The notes under the pieces are model-generated. The model searched no databases, was not told the origin of the DNA, and worked only from the letters and a program-made list of their open reading frames with translations. This document shows positions 35,141 to 45,054 of a stretch of DNA of 63,511 nucleotides, in pieces. The DNA comes from Magnetovibrio sp. (lineage in GTDB: Bacteria; Pseudomonadota; Alphaproteobacteria; Rhodospirillales; Magnetovibrionaceae), in NCBI RefSeq assembly GCF_036568125.1, contig NZ_DATCTF010000008.1, positions 1 through 63,511 of the forward strand. Reading direction: 5' to 3'. Position 1 is the first letter of the stretch. Every line of letters starts with the position of its first letter. Position numbers and translations under genes: made by a program.

Positions 35141-36451
35141 TTAGCGGCTGGGGACAATGCCTGCGGGTTTTCCGACCACAACAATATCGAGACGGTCCGG
35201 CGCCAAATATTTAGCCGCCACCCGTTTCACATCGGCCATGTCCACCGCATCGATATAGGTTTTGCGCTTATCCAAGTAGTCGATACCCAATTTGTTGAGC
35301 TGCATCGCCACCAAAACCCGGGCAATCGCGCCTGTGGACGTAAAGGTCAGCGGGAAAGCGCCGGTGATGTAGGTTTTTGCGTCCTTGAGCTCTTGCTCGC
35401 CGACATCGCCTGCCGCCATGCGCGCCCATTGGGTGCGGATGACTTCGATGGTTTCCGACACCCGGGCGTTTTCCGTGGCGGCGCTGCCGATGATCAGTCC
35501 GGCATGATCCAGCGGATATACGCTGGAACCGACCGAATAGGCCAAGCCGCGCTTTTCGCGCACTTCATCGTACAAGCGAGACGTGAACGAACCGCCGCCG
35601 AGAATGTGGTTCATCACCAAGGTTGCGTAATAATCGGGATCGTCGCGTTTGAGGGCTCCGTGACCGAACACGATGGTACTTTGCGGAATATCACGTTCGA
35701 TCACGTCGAGACGCCCGCTGGCGTTGACCGCGACATCGCCGCCACGTTCGACGGACGGCGCTGCCGGTAGCGCGCCGAACGCGTGATCGATCAATTGACC
35801 GAGGCGATCAGGGTCAATGTCGCCAACCACGCCGATGATCAAATTGGACCGTCCCAAGCGGGTTTTGACGAACGATCGCAGATCGTCGGATCCAAGGGCC
35901 GTGACGCTTTCAACGGTGCCGTCGGAATCCACCGCATAGCCGTGACCGGGGAAAAAATGTGCGAACAAAGAATCATATGCCAGTTTGCCCGGGTCTTCGC
36001 TGTCGGCACGGATGCCTGCGATGATCTGGCTTTTCAACCGCGCCACCGGTTCTTCATCAAAGCGCGGTTGGCTCAGCGACAACCGCAGCAGATCGAACGA
36101 CTGGTCGAGGTTTTCCGACAGTGTCTTCAACTCGCCCGAAAAGCGGTCCAGTCCGGCATCGAAGCGCAGGGTAATCGACTGGTCGGCTAGGATTTGTTGA
36201 AACGATTGGCTGTCGAGATCGCCCGCCCCTTCGTCCATGGTGCTGGCGGCCAGATTGGAAAGGCCCGCCTTGCCCACCGGGTCGAGTTCCGAACCGCCGT
36301 CGAAGGCAAACCGCATCGACACCACCGGATTGGAATGGTCCTGCACCAACCAGGCTTCGATCCCACCGGGGCTGACGACGCGTTCGACATCGACCGCCCA
36401 AGCGTGCAGCGGCGCGAAAATGATCATCAGCGCGACAAGCAACTTTTTCAT
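35141..36451 (-). CDS. Secreted M16-family peptidase-like protein, non-catalytic partner
   Basis: Encodes 436 residues with a signal peptide (KKLLVALMIIFAPLHAWA-VD). It has the M16 fold but lacks the zinc motif: where HxxEH should be it reads LSNLAASTMDEG. The C-terminal half keeps the M16 pattern (VMNHILGGGSFTSRLYDEVREKRGLAYSV). Such paired genes encode one active and one inactive subunit of a periplasmic metallopeptidase. Its start overlaps the stop of the active subunit gene (ATGA), which supports a heterodimer. Confidence 0.88.
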   Translation of the reverse strand: MKKLLVALMIIFAPLHAWAVDVERVVSPGGIEAWLVQDHSNPVVSMRFAFDGGSELDPVGKAGLSNLAASTMDEGAGDLDSQSFQQILADQSITLRFDAGLDRFSGELKTLSENLDQSFDLLRLSLSQPRFDEEPVARLKSQIIAGIRADSEDPGKLAYDSLFAHFFPGHGYAVDSDGTVESVTALGSDDLRSFVKTRLGRSNLIIGVVGDIDPDRLGQLIDHAFGALPAAPSVERGGDVAVNASGRLDVIERDIPQSTIVFGHGALKRDDPDYYATLVMNHILGGGSFTSRLYDEVREKRGLAYSVGSSVYPLDHAGLIIGSAATENARVSETIEVIRTQWARMAAGDVGEQELKDAKTYITGAFPLTFTSTGAIARVLVAMQLNKLGIDYLDKRKTYIDAVDMADVKRVAAKYLAPDRLDIVVVGKPAGIVPSR

Positions 36452-37821
36452 GCGCCGTCTCCATTACCGTTGGGCAGCAGCTTGGTGGTGATGCGCCGTG
36501 GCTCGTCCAAGACGGCTTTCAGCGCGTCGAGCACGTCTTGTTCGGTGACCGCCTGAATGCGTTCGGGCCATTGTTCGACGTCTTCGATGCTGTGGCCTGC
36601 CGCCAGCGCGCCGCCGATGGTCCACGCGCCGGTTTTCATCGCATCGCGCGAATAGACTGCATCCGCCATCATGCGCTTTTTGATCGCCGCCAACTCGTCG
36701 GGTTTGAGGCCCTCGTCGAGCACACGGCGGGTCTCCGTTCGCAGTGCTTGAGCCAATTCATCGAGACTCACGCCCGGACGTGGCGAGGCGTAAAAGGCGA
36801 ACTGGCCGTTGCCTCGGGCGGACTGGTCGTAATAGGTGCCCGCCGAAACCGCCAAGGCCTGATCGATCACCAACGCCCGGTACAGCCGCGACGTGCCGCC
36901 ACCGCCCAGAAGTTCGCTCAAAATCTCCAACGCCGCGACCCGGCGCGGCGAGCCGTTGCTCAGCGACGGCTGGATAACGTTTTCCGCCCAACTGGCTTGG
37001 CGCACGCGGGCATCGCGCAACACCGTTTCACCGCCTGTGATCGGCGCATCGGTGACCAACGGCGTGCGGGCCGCGACACCGCGTGCCGGAATCGGGCCGT
37101 AATATTTTTCCGCCAACCGCTTCACGTCGGCCACATTGACATCGCCTGCGACGACCAAAATGGCGTTATCCGGGGCGTAGTGGTCTTTGTAGAAGGCCAG
37201 CGCATCTTCGCGCGTCAACGCCGCCAGCTCGGGACGCCACCCGATGATCGGGCGGCCATAGGGATGGTTATCAGGGAAAAATTTCTGATTGGCTTCCTCG
37301 CGCAGACGGGCGCTGGGTTTGTTTTCGATGCGCTGGTTGCGCTCTTCCAGCACCACTGCGCGCTCGGTGGCGACGTCTTCGGGACTCAGAACCAAGTTGG
37401 TCATGCGGTCGGCTTCTAGCTCCATCACCATTTCCAAACGGTCGCTGGCGACGGTCTGGTGATAACCGGTGTAATCTAGGCTGGTGAACGCATTTTCCTG
37501 GCCGCCATGTTGGGCCAAAATCTTGGAAAATTCGCCGTTGGGATGCTTGGGCGTGCCTTTGAACATCAAATGTTCCAACAGATGCGCCACGCCGGATTTG
37601 CCCTCGGGCTCATCGGCGGAACCGGCCTTGTACCACACCATGTGCAACACCACCGGGGCGCGGTGGTTGGGCAGCACCACCACCTGCATGCCGTTATCCA
37701 GCGTAAACGTTTCGGGATTGAACACCCCTGCCCAGGCCTCGCTCGCCCAGAGGGCTTGGCCGCCCCACATCATCACGATCACGGCAACGGCGGCACAAAA
37801 ACGTTTTGCGATTTTTGTCAT
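36448..37821 (-). CDS. Secreted M16 zinc metallopeptidase, catalytic subunit
   Basis: Encodes 457 residues from ATG 37821 (a GTG/ATG further out adds only five residues). A signal peptide (KRFCAAVAVIVMMWGGQALWASEAWA) precedes the M16 domain with the inverted zinc motif HLLEH in SGVAHLLEHLMFKGT and the downstream glutamate in TERAVVLEERNQR. It would degrade peptides in the periplasm. It forms a unit with the inactive partner downstream; the bamF terminator lies in front of it. Confidence 0.9.
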   Translation of the reverse strand: MTKIAKRFCAAVAVIVMMWGGQALWASEAWAGVFNPETFTLDNGMQVVVLPNHRAPVVLHMVWYKAGSADEPEGKSGVAHLLEHLMFKGTPKHPNGEFSKILAQHGGQENAFTSLDYTGYHQTVASDRLEMVMELEADRMTNLVLSPEDVATERAVVLEERNQRIENKPSARLREEANQKFFPDNHPYGRPIIGWRPELAALTREDALAFYKDHYAPDNAILVVAGDVNVADVKRLAEKYYGPIPARGVAARTPLVTDAPITGGETVLRDARVRQASWAENVIQPSLSNGSPRRVAALEILSELLGGGGTSRLYRALVIDQALAVSAGTYYDQSARGNGQFAFYASPRPGVSLDELAQALRTETRRVLDEGLKPDELAAIKKRMMADAVYSRDAMKTGAWTIGGALAAGHSIEDVEQWPERIQAVTEQDVLDALKAVLDEPRRITTKLLPNGNGDGA

Positions 37822-37922
37822 AGGACCCCAATTCATGCCCGGTCACATTTGCCCACACGCTGATGCGCGCGATCATTTCTAATATGGTTTTTTAGATAAA
37901 AATTGCGGCAAAAAAAGGAAAT

Positions 37923-37952
37923 AAAAAGGGCCGGAAGATCCAGCCCTTTTTT
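37923..37952 (-). terminator. Terminator after the ribF-ileS-lspA-bamF run
   Basis: AAAAAGGGC / GCCCTTTTT with an 11-base loop lies 14 bases after the bamF stop; T-runs flank it on both strands. Confidence 0.8.
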
Positions 37953-37965
37953 CAATCGATGCAGC

Positions 37966-38529
37966 TTATTTGAACCAACCGTCGAACAGCCCCTCAAGTG
38001 GTGCCTTGGATTTCTTTTCGACAACCGGGGTTTCGCCATCGTTGACTGGTTTGCCCAATGCTTGGTTTTCCTGGATGCGTTGCAGTTCCTGCTTCGGTTC
38101 GACGACATGGCCGGGATCAGGCTCGAACATCAGCGATTCCATGAAATTCTGATCTTCTTCGGCGAACACCGACGTTTCCCGATTCACGATTTGACGAATA
38201 TCGGGTTCCGCATTTTGCGCCCCGGCGCGCGCCAACAGCGCGGTGGTGCCGGGCGTCGAAGCCTGAATCGGTGCCGCCTGAGTCTCACGTCCGCTCAGCA
38301 TCACACGCTTGGCGATGTCTTGCGGATTGTCGTCTTTGCGGGCCTCGGCCTCGGCTTCGGACGGCGGACGCAAACCGTAATCGGGCGGCAAGGTCAACGG
38401 CGCACGGGTGTAGACCGAAAATTCGTCCGGCGCGGCCTTGGTTTGGGTCAACGCTTTGCGCGCGCCGTCACAGCCCGTAAGGGCGACGGCGGCGACAACG
38501 CCAAGTGCAATGAGCTTAATGTGTTTCAT
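37966..38529 (-). CDS. bamF: DUF3035 outer-membrane lipoprotein (BamF-type)
   Basis: Encodes 187 residues from ATG 38529 ([22 protein letters not shown]): a lipoprotein signal with lipobox LTGC, cysteine at about 20. The body LPPDYGLRPP is typical of DUF3035, named BamF, a small outer-membrane lipoprotein tied to the beta-barrel assembly machine in alphaproteobacteria. The start lies inside the lspA end (14-base overlap), which is apt since LspA matures lipoproteins. The family's exact role is still uncertain. Confidence 0.82.
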   Translation of the reverse strand: MKHIKLIALGVVAAVALTGCDGARKALTQTKAAPDEFSVYTRAPLTLPPDYGLRPPSEAEAEARKDDNPQDIAKRVMLSGRETQAAPIQASTPGTTALLARAGAQNAEPDIRQIVNRETSVFAEEDQNFMESLMFEPDPGHVVEPKQELQRIQENQALGKPVNDGETPVVEKKSKAPLEGLFDGWFK

Positions 38530-39076
38530 CTGTTCCCGGTGATTTTTCACCATTTGTGTGCTTTGCATCCTTATTTGTAGGGCTTTCGCTGCCGAGAAAC
38601 AAGGATTCCCACATCAACATCGCTGCGCCGATGACGATGGCGCTGTCGGCGACGTTGAATGCCGGCCAATGATACCCCAAAACATGCAGGTCGAGAAAGT
38701 CCGTCACCGCGCCGAAGCGAAAACGGTCGATGACGTTGCCGACGGCGCCGCCGATGATCGAGCCCAGAGCCAAGGCGCTGAGGCGGCTTTCGGCCCGTGT
38801 CAACCACACGCTCAGCCCCACCGCGATGGCCAACGTCAGCACGATCAAAATCGTATCGCCGTGCTCGCCGGCGTTACCGAACATGCCGAAACTGATGCCC
38901 CGATTCCACGCCAATACGATGTTGAAGAACGGCGTGATCTCGAAATACGGACGCGTAGCGTCCGAAAACAGACCCAATATCAGCCACTTGCTGATTTGAT
39001 CCGCAATCAATATTGCCACGGCCAAGCCCCAACCGACCTGCCGGGCCGCGCGATGGTCGGTGATTTCACCGCTCAT
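38516..39076 (-). CDS. lspA: Lipoprotein signal peptidase
   Basis: Encodes 186 residues with four membrane segments. The two catalytic aspartates lie in [21 protein letters not shown] and [11 protein letters not shown], the standard LspA motifs. It cleaves signal peptides of diacylated prolipoproteins in the inner membrane. Its start overlaps the ileS stop (ATGA), and bamF overlaps its end. The C-terminal ~25 residues are charged and non-conserved. Confidence 0.95.
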   Translation of the reverse strand: MSGEITDHRAARQVGWGLAVAILIADQISKWLILGLFSDATRPYFEITPFFNIVLAWNRGISFGMFGNAGEHGDTILIVLTLAIAVGLSVWLTRAESRLSALALGSIIGGAVGNVIDRFRFGAVTDFLDLHVLGYHWPAFNVADSAIVIGAAMLMWESLFLGSESPTNKDAKHTNGEKSPGTDETH

Positions 39077-41910
39077 TCAGCGGCTCCCGCGTGCTCGACC
39101 GCGTCGGCGCAGCGCCCGCACACCGTCGGATGGGCCGCATCGACGCCGATGTCATCGCAGACCTTCCAGCAGCGTTCGCACTTTTCGCCCTCCGCCGCGT
39201 TCGGTACCACGCCGACCCCGACGATACCGTCGACCGTGAACGCGCCGTCCGGCGCGTCCCCTTCGATCAGCTCGGCGCCCGAGGTGATGCTGATTTCCGC
39301 CAGATCGACGCCTTGCATCGCTTGTATGTAATCCGCCGAGGCGTAAACCTTGGGTGCGGCCTGCAAGCTGGAGCCGATGCGTTTTTCCGCACGTTCGATT
39401 TCCAGCGCGCCGGTGACCACCCGGCGCAGTTCGCGGACTTTGGCCCACTTTTGCGCCAAGGCGTCGTCGCGCCAATTGTCGGGAACGTCCGGGAACAGGC
39501 GCAGGTGCACACTGGTGTCATCGGGGAAGCGCGACAGCCATGCCTCTTCCGCGGTGAAGCAGATGAACGGTGCCAGCCATGCGCTCAAGCAATTGAAGAT
39601 CTCATCCAGCACTGTTCGGGTGGCGCGACGCAAGGTGCTGTCGGGGCGTTCGCAGTACAGCGTGTCCTTGCGGATGTCGAAATAATACGCGCTCAGTTCG
39701 ATGGAACAGAAATTGTTGAGCTCGCTGAACAGAGAATGAAAGTGGAAGTCGTCGCACGCGGTGCGGACTTTTTTGTCCATTTCCCACAGACGGTGCAGAA
39801 CCCAACGTTCCAATTCGGGCATTTGCGCGAAGTTCAGACGTTCGCTTTCTTCAAAGCCGTCGAGGTTGCCGAGCAGGTAGCGCAAGGTGTTGCGCAAGCG
39901 GCGATAAACGTCGGCGTGGCTCTTGATGATGTCGGGACCGATGCGCAGGTCTTCCGAATAATCGGAGCCCACCACCCACAAACGCAGGATATCGGCGCCG
40001 TATTCGCCGATGATCTGTTCGGGCGGGATGTCGTTGCCCAAGGACTTGGACATCTTGTGGCCGTCTTGGTTGAGCAAGAAACCGTGCGTCAACACCGTAT
40101 CGTAGGGTGCGCGCCCACGGGTGCCGCAGCTTTCCAAAAGCGAGCTTTGGAACCAGCCGCGATGCTGGTCGGACCCTTCGAGGTACAAATCCGCGGGCCA
40201 CTTCAGATCATCGCGGGCTTCCAGCACGAATGTATGGGTACAGCCGGAATCGAACCACACGTCGAGAATGTCCGTCACTTGATCGAAATCGGCGGCATTG
40301 TAGTCGGCACCGAGGAACTCCTGCGCGTCGCGGGCGAACCACGCGTCCGCGCCTTCTTCCTTGAAGGCCTGAATGATGCGGTCCATGACCGCTTGGTCGC
40401 GCAACGGCTCGCCGGTGGTTTTGTTGACGAACACCGCGATCGGCACGCCCCAGGCGCGTTGGCGCGACACGCACCAGTCGGGGCGGTCGGCAACCATCGA
40501 TTCCAGACGTGCGCGGCCCTTGGCGGGCACGAAGCGGGTGTCGTCGATGGCCTTCATCGCGGCTTCGCGCAGGCCCGTTTTTTCCATCGAAATGAACCAC
40601 TGCGGGGTGTTTCGGAAGATCACCGGAGCTTTCGATCGCCACGAATGCGGATAGCTGTGCTCGATCCGGTGCGTGGCCAACAGCCCGCCCAGTTCTTGCA
40701 GTTTGTCCGCCACCGCCTTGTTGGCCGGGAAACGGGTTTTCTTTTTCTTTTCGTCGAAGATCAACACCGGCAGGCCTTCGAACATCGGCACCTGGGCCGT
40801 GTAGGTGCCATCGCCGTTGACGGTGTCGGGCACCGGCACGCCGTTTTTAACGCCCAGTTCCCAGTCGTCCGCGCCGTGGCCGGGGGCTATATGCACGATG
40901 CCGGTACCGGCTTCCAAGGTCACGAAGTGGCCTTTCAGCGCGCGCACCTCGAACTCGTATCCATGACCGTGGAACGGGTGTTTGCACACCACCCCCTCCA
41001 GGCCGTGGTGGGAAGCGATCTTATCCCACGCGGTGATGCCGGCGTCTTCGGCAACCTGTTCGGCCAAGCCTTCGGCGACGATCAGTTTTTCGCCGACCAC
41101 GGCGAGGCTGTCATCCGTGACGCCTTTGACTTCATAGACGCCGTAATCGAACTCGCCGTACGCAACCGCGCGGTTGGCGGGGATGGTCCATGGCGTGGTG
41201 GTCCAGATAACCACCGACGCGCCGTGCATTTCGGCGATCGGCGCCTGGGCCACCGGGAACCGCACGTGCAGGGTTTGCGAAGAATGGTCGTGGTATTCGA
41301 CCTCGGCTTCGGCCAAGGCGGTCTTTTCCACCACCGACCACATCACCGGCTTGGCGCCTTTGTACAGCGCGCCGCTCATCAAAAACTTGCCGAGTTCGGC
41401 GACGATGTGCGCCTCGGCCTCGAAGGTCATGGTCGCGTAAGGATTGTCCCAATTGCCGATCAAGCCCAAACGCTGGAACTCTTCGCGCTGCACGTCGATC
41501 CAATGGGCAGCGAATTCGCGGCATTCCTTGCGAAATTCGACCACGTCGACTTGGTCTTTATCCTTGCCTTCGGCGCGGTACTTTTCTTCGATTTTCCACT
41601 CGATCGGCAGACCGTGACAGTCCCAGCCGGGCACGTAGTTGGAATCCTTGCCCATCATCTGTTGCGAACGGACGATGACGTCCTTGAGGATCTTGTTGAG
41701 CGCGTGACCGATGTGCAGGTGGCCGTTGGCATAGGGCGGACCATCGTGCAGGACGAACTTTTCGCGCCCTTCCCCGGCTTTGCGGCTCAGCGCGTACAAA
41801 TCGATTTCTGCCCAGCGTTTGAGGGTTTCCGGCTCGCGTTTGGGTAAGCCCGCACGCATCGGGAAATCGGTTTGGGGAAGAAAGACTGTGTTTTTGTAGT
41901 CCGTGCTCAT
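39073..41910 (-). CDS. ileS: Isoleucyl-tRNA synthetase
   Basis: Encodes 945 residues. Class I motifs: HIGH as [19 protein letters not shown] and KMSKS as [11 protein letters not shown], with the editing CP1 domain between. The C-terminus ends in a zinc-binding tail ([12 protein letters not shown]...CGRCADAV). Cytosolic and essential. It lies in the common ribF-ileS-lspA order, 53 bases after ribF. This is one of the few long genes here, and its opposite strand carries an open but non-coding frame. Confidence 0.97.
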   Translation of the reverse strand: MSTDYKNTVFLPQTDFPMRAGLPKREPETLKRWAEIDLYALSRKAGEGREKFVLHDGPPYANGHLHIGHALNKILKDVIVRSQQMMGKDSNYVPGWDCHGLPIEWKIEEKYRAEGKDKDQVDVVEFRKECREFAAHWIDVQREEFQRLGLIGNWDNPYATMTFEAEAHIVAELGKFLMSGALYKGAKPVMWSVVEKTALAEAEVEYHDHSSQTLHVRFPVAQAPIAEMHGASVVIWTTTPWTIPANRAVAYGEFDYGVYEVKGVTDDSLAVVGEKLIVAEGLAEQVAEDAGITAWDKIASHHGLEGVVCKHPFHGHGYEFEVRALKGHFVTLEAGTGIVHIAPGHGADDWELGVKNGVPVPDTVNGDGTYTAQVPMFEGLPVLIFDEKKKKTRFPANKAVADKLQELGGLLATHRIEHSYPHSWRSKAPVIFRNTPQWFISMEKTGLREAAMKAIDDTRFVPAKGRARLESMVADRPDWCVSRQRAWGVPIAVFVNKTTGEPLRDQAVMDRIIQAFKEEGADAWFARDAQEFLGADYNAADFDQVTDILDVWFDSGCTHTFVLEARDDLKWPADLYLEGSDQHRGWFQSSLLESCGTRGRAPYDTVLTHGFLLNQDGHKMSKSLGNDIPPEQIIGEYGADILRLWVVGSDYSEDLRIGPDIIKSHADVYRRLRNTLRYLLGNLDGFEESERLNFAQMPELERWVLHRLWEMDKKVRTACDDFHFHSLFSELNNFCSIELSAYYFDIRKDTLYCERPDSTLRRATRTVLDEIFNCLSAWLAPFICFTAEEAWLSRFPDDTSVHLRLFPDVPDNWRDDALAQKWAKVRELRRVVTGALEIERAEKRIGSSLQAAPKVYASADYIQAMQGVDLAEISITSGAELIEGDAPDGAFTVDGIVGVGVVPNAAEGEKCERCWKVCDDIGVDAAHPTVCGRCADAVEHAGAAE

Positions 41911-41963
41911 GGTCTCAGCTTATCGGTCTGTGGCGATGCATGGGGGCGAACGAAGGCTCTGTT

Positions 41964-42911
41964 TTAGCCTTCTTTTGAGAGGATTTCTCTAGCTTTCTCG
42001 CAATCGATGGCGATTTGCGTCTTGATGGCGTCCAAGCCGTCGAATTTGCGCTCTTCGCGCAGACGTTCAATCATCTGCACGCGCAGGTGCTTGCCATATA
42101 GATCGCCGTCGAAATCGAACAGGTGCGCTTCCAACACGACATCGTCGCCTTTGTCGAAGGTGGGGCGTTTGCCGACGTTGCAGACACCGTTCAGCCAACG
42201 GGTTCCGCTGCCTTCGTCGACACCGGCGCGCACGGCGTATACACCCAACGCCGGGCGTAAAAAATCGCCCAAGTGTAGATTGGCGGTCGGGAAGCCCAAC
42301 TGACGGCCGCGCTGATCGCCGTGCTCGATGCGTCCTTCCAGCTCGAACGGGCGGCCCAAAACATGAGCGGCGCCGCGCGTATCGCCGGCTTTCAGGCAAT
42401 CGCGCACACGGGTGGACGAATAAACGATGCCGTCTTCGTCGACGACCTTGGGCACCGCGGTAAAGCCAAAGCCTATGTCGCGTCCCAGGTGCAAGAGGGT
42501 ATCGCAATTGCCCTGGCGCTTTTGGCCGAACTGAAAATCGTATCCCGCCACCACATGGCTCGCGCCCAGGCCTTTGACCAGGACTTCTTCGACGAAAGCT
42601 TGGGCAGTCAGTCCGGCAAACGCGAAATCGAAATGCTGAACCAGCAGTTCGTCGACGCCCAGTTGTTCGATCATGTGCGCCTTGGTGCGCATGGTCGATA
42701 GGCGGAACGGTTCGCAATCGGGCTTGAACAGTGCATCGGGGTGCGGCTCGAACGACATCACAGCCCACGGTTTGCCTGTGGCGCGCGCAATGAAACCGGC
42801 CTCGTTGATGACAACTTGGTGGCCTTTGTGAATACCGTCGAAGTTCCCGATGGCGACCACGCAGCCGCGGGCGTCTTCAGGCAAATCGGTATAGTGTCTA
42901 AATATCCGCAT
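41964..42911 (-). CDS. ribF: Riboflavin kinase / FMN adenylyltransferase
   Basis: Encodes 315 residues. The N-terminal FAD-synthetase domain has AIGNFDGIHKGHQVVI and YSSTRVRDCLKAG, and the C-terminal flavokinase domain has HGDQRGRQLGFPTANLHLGD and GVCNVGKRPTF. It makes FMN and then FAD in the cytosol. It leads the ileS-lspA-bamF run on the minus strand. Confidence 0.95.
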   Translation of the reverse strand: MRIFRHYTDLPEDARGCVVAIGNFDGIHKGHQVVINEAGFIARATGKPWAVMSFEPHPDALFKPDCEPFRLSTMRTKAHMIEQLGVDELLVQHFDFAFAGLTAQAFVEEVLVKGLGASHVVAGYDFQFGQKRQGNCDTLLHLGRDIGFGFTAVPKVVDEDGIVYSSTRVRDCLKAGDTRGAAHVLGRPFELEGRIEHGDQRGRQLGFPTANLHLGDFLRPALGVYAVRAGVDEGSGTRWLNGVCNVGKRPTFDKGDDVVLEAHLFDFDGDLYGKHLRVQMIERLREERKFDGLDAIKTQIAIDCEKAREILSKEG

Positions 42912-42998
42912 GGGGGCGAAAAGTGCCGCCGCGTCCGCCTTGGGTCAAGGGAAATCACAAGACGGACGCGTTATTGTCGGCCCCGGAGAGACAAAAGC

Positions 42999-43460
42999 TC
43001 AGCGTTTGGGGGCCATCATGGTTGCTTCACCTTCAAGAACGACCTTACCGTCAACCATGCATTTGGTCGAAAGCTGGACGAAACCGCGCTTTTCGATCAG
43101 GTCGGTGATCTCCACTTCGGTTTCGACCACATCCCCGGCGCGCACCGGGGCACGAAATTTGAGGCTTTGGTTGACGTAGATCGAACCCGCCCCCGGCAAG
43201 ATGGTGCCGACCACCGTGGAAATATAGCTCGCCGACAAAATACCGTGGGCGATGCAGCCGCCGAACGGGGTGTGGGCGGCGGCGAACTCGGGATCGAGGT
43301 GCACCGGATTGTTGTCGCCCGACACCTGAGCGAAGATCTGAATGTCGGCGTCCGTGACTTCGCGGGTGTAGCCGGCTTTTTGACCGATTTTCAATTCGTC
43401 GAAATAATAGGCGTTGCCCGGTGCCGAACCGGCCGCTTCGGTGATGATGTCGCCGCTCAT
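42999..43460 (-). CDS. MaoC-family hot-dog dehydratase (PhaJ-like)
   Basis: Encodes 153 residues from ATG 43460 behind a GGGAGC. The hydratase motif FAQVSGDNNPVHLDPEFA (Asp and His) and GGCIAHGILSASYIS are typical of (R)-specific enoyl-CoA hydratases of the MaoC/PhaJ type. It could feed (R)-3-hydroxyacyl-CoA into polyhydroxyalkanoate or fatty-acid metabolism. No pha genes are near, so the pathway is open. It lies 87 bases upstream of ribF. Confidence 0.85.
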   Translation of the reverse strand: MSGDIITEAAGSAPGNAYYFDELKIGQKAGYTREVTDADIQIFAQVSGDNNPVHLDPEFAAAHTPFGGCIAHGILSASYISTVVGTILPGAGSIYVNQSLKFRAPVRAGDVVETEVEITDLIEKRGFVQLSTKCMVDGKVVLEGEATMMAPKR

Positions 43461-43538
43461 TGGATGCTCCCTGGATTGATGTGCGTGTTTTTGTTGCGAT
43501 GCAGCGTAGCGCTTTCGCATATGCGAGGCAATCCCAAC

Positions 43539-43946
43539 TCAACGGGTGCGGCGGCGCACCAAACGCGGGCTCGACGCCAACGCGCGGCGCTTGCTTTTGT
43601 CCCTGTCCTCCGTCTCTTCCTCGGGTTCGGGTGGGGCCGCCTGCGGCACGGGGCTCAAGGGGTTGTCGTCGAACAAATTCGATTGCAGCCCGCGGGTTTG
43701 TGCCCGACGTTCGATCAGCGCCAGGGTACTTTGCACCGTGGGATGGCGTCCCGGCACCCGGGCGGACTTAAATAAGTGTTCCCGTGAGATCACGTTGAGT
43801 GCCTCGCGCGCCATCGCGGCATCGTGCCGTCGCTCGACCCAACGCAAATAGGCGGCAATGGTCCACGGATGGGCGGGCAGCGGTTTCAAACCGCGCTTTT
43901 CACACCAGCGTTTGAAATCACCCCAGGTTTTCGCGCGAGTCGCCAT
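43539..43946 (-). CDS. Small protein with a recombinase-like N-terminal domain, function unknown
   Basis: Encodes 135 residues. The first ~90 residues (FKRWCEKRGLKPLPAHPW, AAYLRWVERRH, then a helical part ending SLALIERRA-type) look like the helical core-binding domain of a phage-type tyrosine recombinase, but no catalytic domain follows. The rest is a Pro/Glu-rich then strongly basic tail (KSKRRALASSPRLVRRRTR) that may bind nucleic acid. No phage or integron genes are near, so this may be a retained fragment or a true small DNA-binding protein. I do not assign a function. Confidence 0.55.
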   Translation of the reverse strand: MATRAKTWGDFKRWCEKRGLKPLPAHPWTIAAYLRWVERRHDAAMAREALNVISREHLFKSARVPGRHPTVQSTLALIERRAQTRGLQSNLFDDNPLSPVPQAAPPEPEEETEDRDKSKRRALASSPRLVRRRTR

Positions 43947-43973
43947 GAGCCCTCATCAATGTGCGGCTGCAGT

Positions 43974-44753
43974 TTAGAGCAACTGCCACGCCAAATAGAA
44001 CAGAAACCCACCGTTGACGATCAGCAGCACCGGCGCGGCTTGGCGCGCGATATCCGGCCAACGACCCAACAAGGCCCCCCCGGCCAAACCCAACCCCAGC
44101 AAGGCCGGAACGGTGCCGATCCAGAACGCCAACATACCGAACACCCCGGTCAGCCATTCGCCGCTGGCCGCCGCTGCCGCCAGCGCGCCATACACCAGAC
44201 CGCACGGTATGAAGCCCAACGCCACGCCCAAACCATACCCACGAAACCCAACCGGATGGACAAACAAGGGTCTGATGAGCTTGCCCCAAGAACGCGCCAA
44301 GGTGCCCTCGCCACCGCCCGCATCGATGCCTTGGGTGCCCGGCAAGGTCACCCCCAGGCCGCGCAAGGCGTAACCGAGAAAGAACAACGCCGCCACAACC
44401 AGCAATGCCGCCGCGATCCAGTTGAGCGCCGGAACCTTCAACAATTGCTTGGACGCCAACGCCGCAACCCCACCCAAAACCATATACGTGGTGCCGCGCC
44501 CCAGGTGATACGGCACCAGGGCACCCCCCGTCAGACGCTTGAGTTCGCTCATGTTTTGAGCGCTCACCGCCTCCAGGCGCGCCTGAACCTGGGAAATGAC
44601 GAATGGTCCACACATGCCAATGCAGTGCGTCGCGCCGCCAGCGAATCCGGCCAAGAACAACGCAAACAACAATCCTTCCGAACCATCGATCGCGGCATTG
44701 CACTGCGCCACCCCCACGGCGAGCAAGCTATCCAAAAATGCGCCTTGATCCAT
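43974..44753 (-). CDS. TauE/SafE-type (cbb3-associated) membrane protein
   Basis: Encodes 259 residues with about six membrane segments and the motif HCIGMCGPFV near residue 47, plus GFIPCGLVYGALAAAAA. This is the sulfite-exporter/UreH-like form often found with cbb3 oxidase and copper-handling genes. A role in copper supply to the oxidase is more likely here than sulfite export, because ccoN lies divergently 301 bases away. Inner-membrane location is clear; the transported species is not proven. Confidence 0.75.
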   Translation of the reverse strand: MDQGAFLDSLLAVGVAQCNAAIDGSEGLLFALFLAGFAGGATHCIGMCGPFVISQVQARLEAVSAQNMSELKRLTGGALVPYHLGRGTTYMVLGGVAALASKQLLKVPALNWIAAALLVVAALFFLGYALRGLGVTLPGTQGIDAGGGEGTLARSWGKLIRPLFVHPVGFRGYGLGVALGFIPCGLVYGALAAAAASGEWLTGVFGMLAFWIGTVPALLGLGLAGGALLGRWPDIARQAAPVLLIVNGGFLFYLAWQLL

Positions 44754-44805
44754 GCCGCCTTTACCCCTTTGTTCTGTAAGGATTTTTATTGAGAACGAAA
44801 ATAAT

Positions 44806-44879
44806 TCTAATTAGATCAGCACGTTAAGTGAAAGAAAATTCTACGATAACGCGCCGACTAAATTAGATTGGACTAATTT
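44806..44879. promoter_or_regulatory. Dyads between the TauE/SafE gene and ccoN
   Basis: This 301-base gap (44754-45054) holds no gene. It has a perfect palindrome TCTAATTAGA (44806-44815), AGAA-AA-TTCT (44833-44842) and a perfect 7-base inverted repeat AAATTAG-N6-CTAATTT (44860-44879). The last directly overlaps TTGACG (44878-44883), a possible ccoN -35. These look like operator sites for one or both divergent genes. The regulator is unknown. Confidence 0.45.
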
Positions 44880-44923
44880 GACGTTGCATTAAACAGAAAA
44901 TAAGTGTTTAAATCTCAACGTTC

Positions 44924-44963
44924 GAGGATCCCCGTTTTCGGTCCTCATTGGCTTTAGGGAGCC
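44924..44963 (+). other. Two hairpins in the ccoN leader
   Basis: GAGGATCC / GGTCCTC (44924-44946) and GGCT-TTAGGG-AGCC (44950-44963) lie about 100 bases before the ccoN start. They could mark a structured 5' leader if transcription starts near 44905. No known riboswitch pattern was recognised. Confidence 0.25.
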
Positions 44964-45054
44964 CGTTTCACTCCTGAGGCAGGTGGGCATGTTACGCATA
45001 ACTCAATTCAACTGCTCATCCCTCGGTTAACGATAACAAGGTTGGGAGCCAGAG

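Noticed and set aside
39091-41847. A 918-codon open frame on the plus strand opposite ileS
   Set aside because: The opposite strand encodes a full isoleucyl-tRNA synthetase with HIGH and KMSKS; the antisense frame is rich in His/Arg and has no recognisable domain.
43539-43946. A prophage or integron remnant
   Set aside because: No attachment site, tRNA, catalytic recombinase domain or phage gene is seen nearby; the surroundings are ordinary chromosomal genes.
44878-44894. TTGACGTTGCATTAA as an FNR/FixK box for ccoN
   Set aside because: The half-sites TTGAC and ATTAA have a 5-base spacer instead of 4 and mismatches; I would not call it a true FNR/FixK site.
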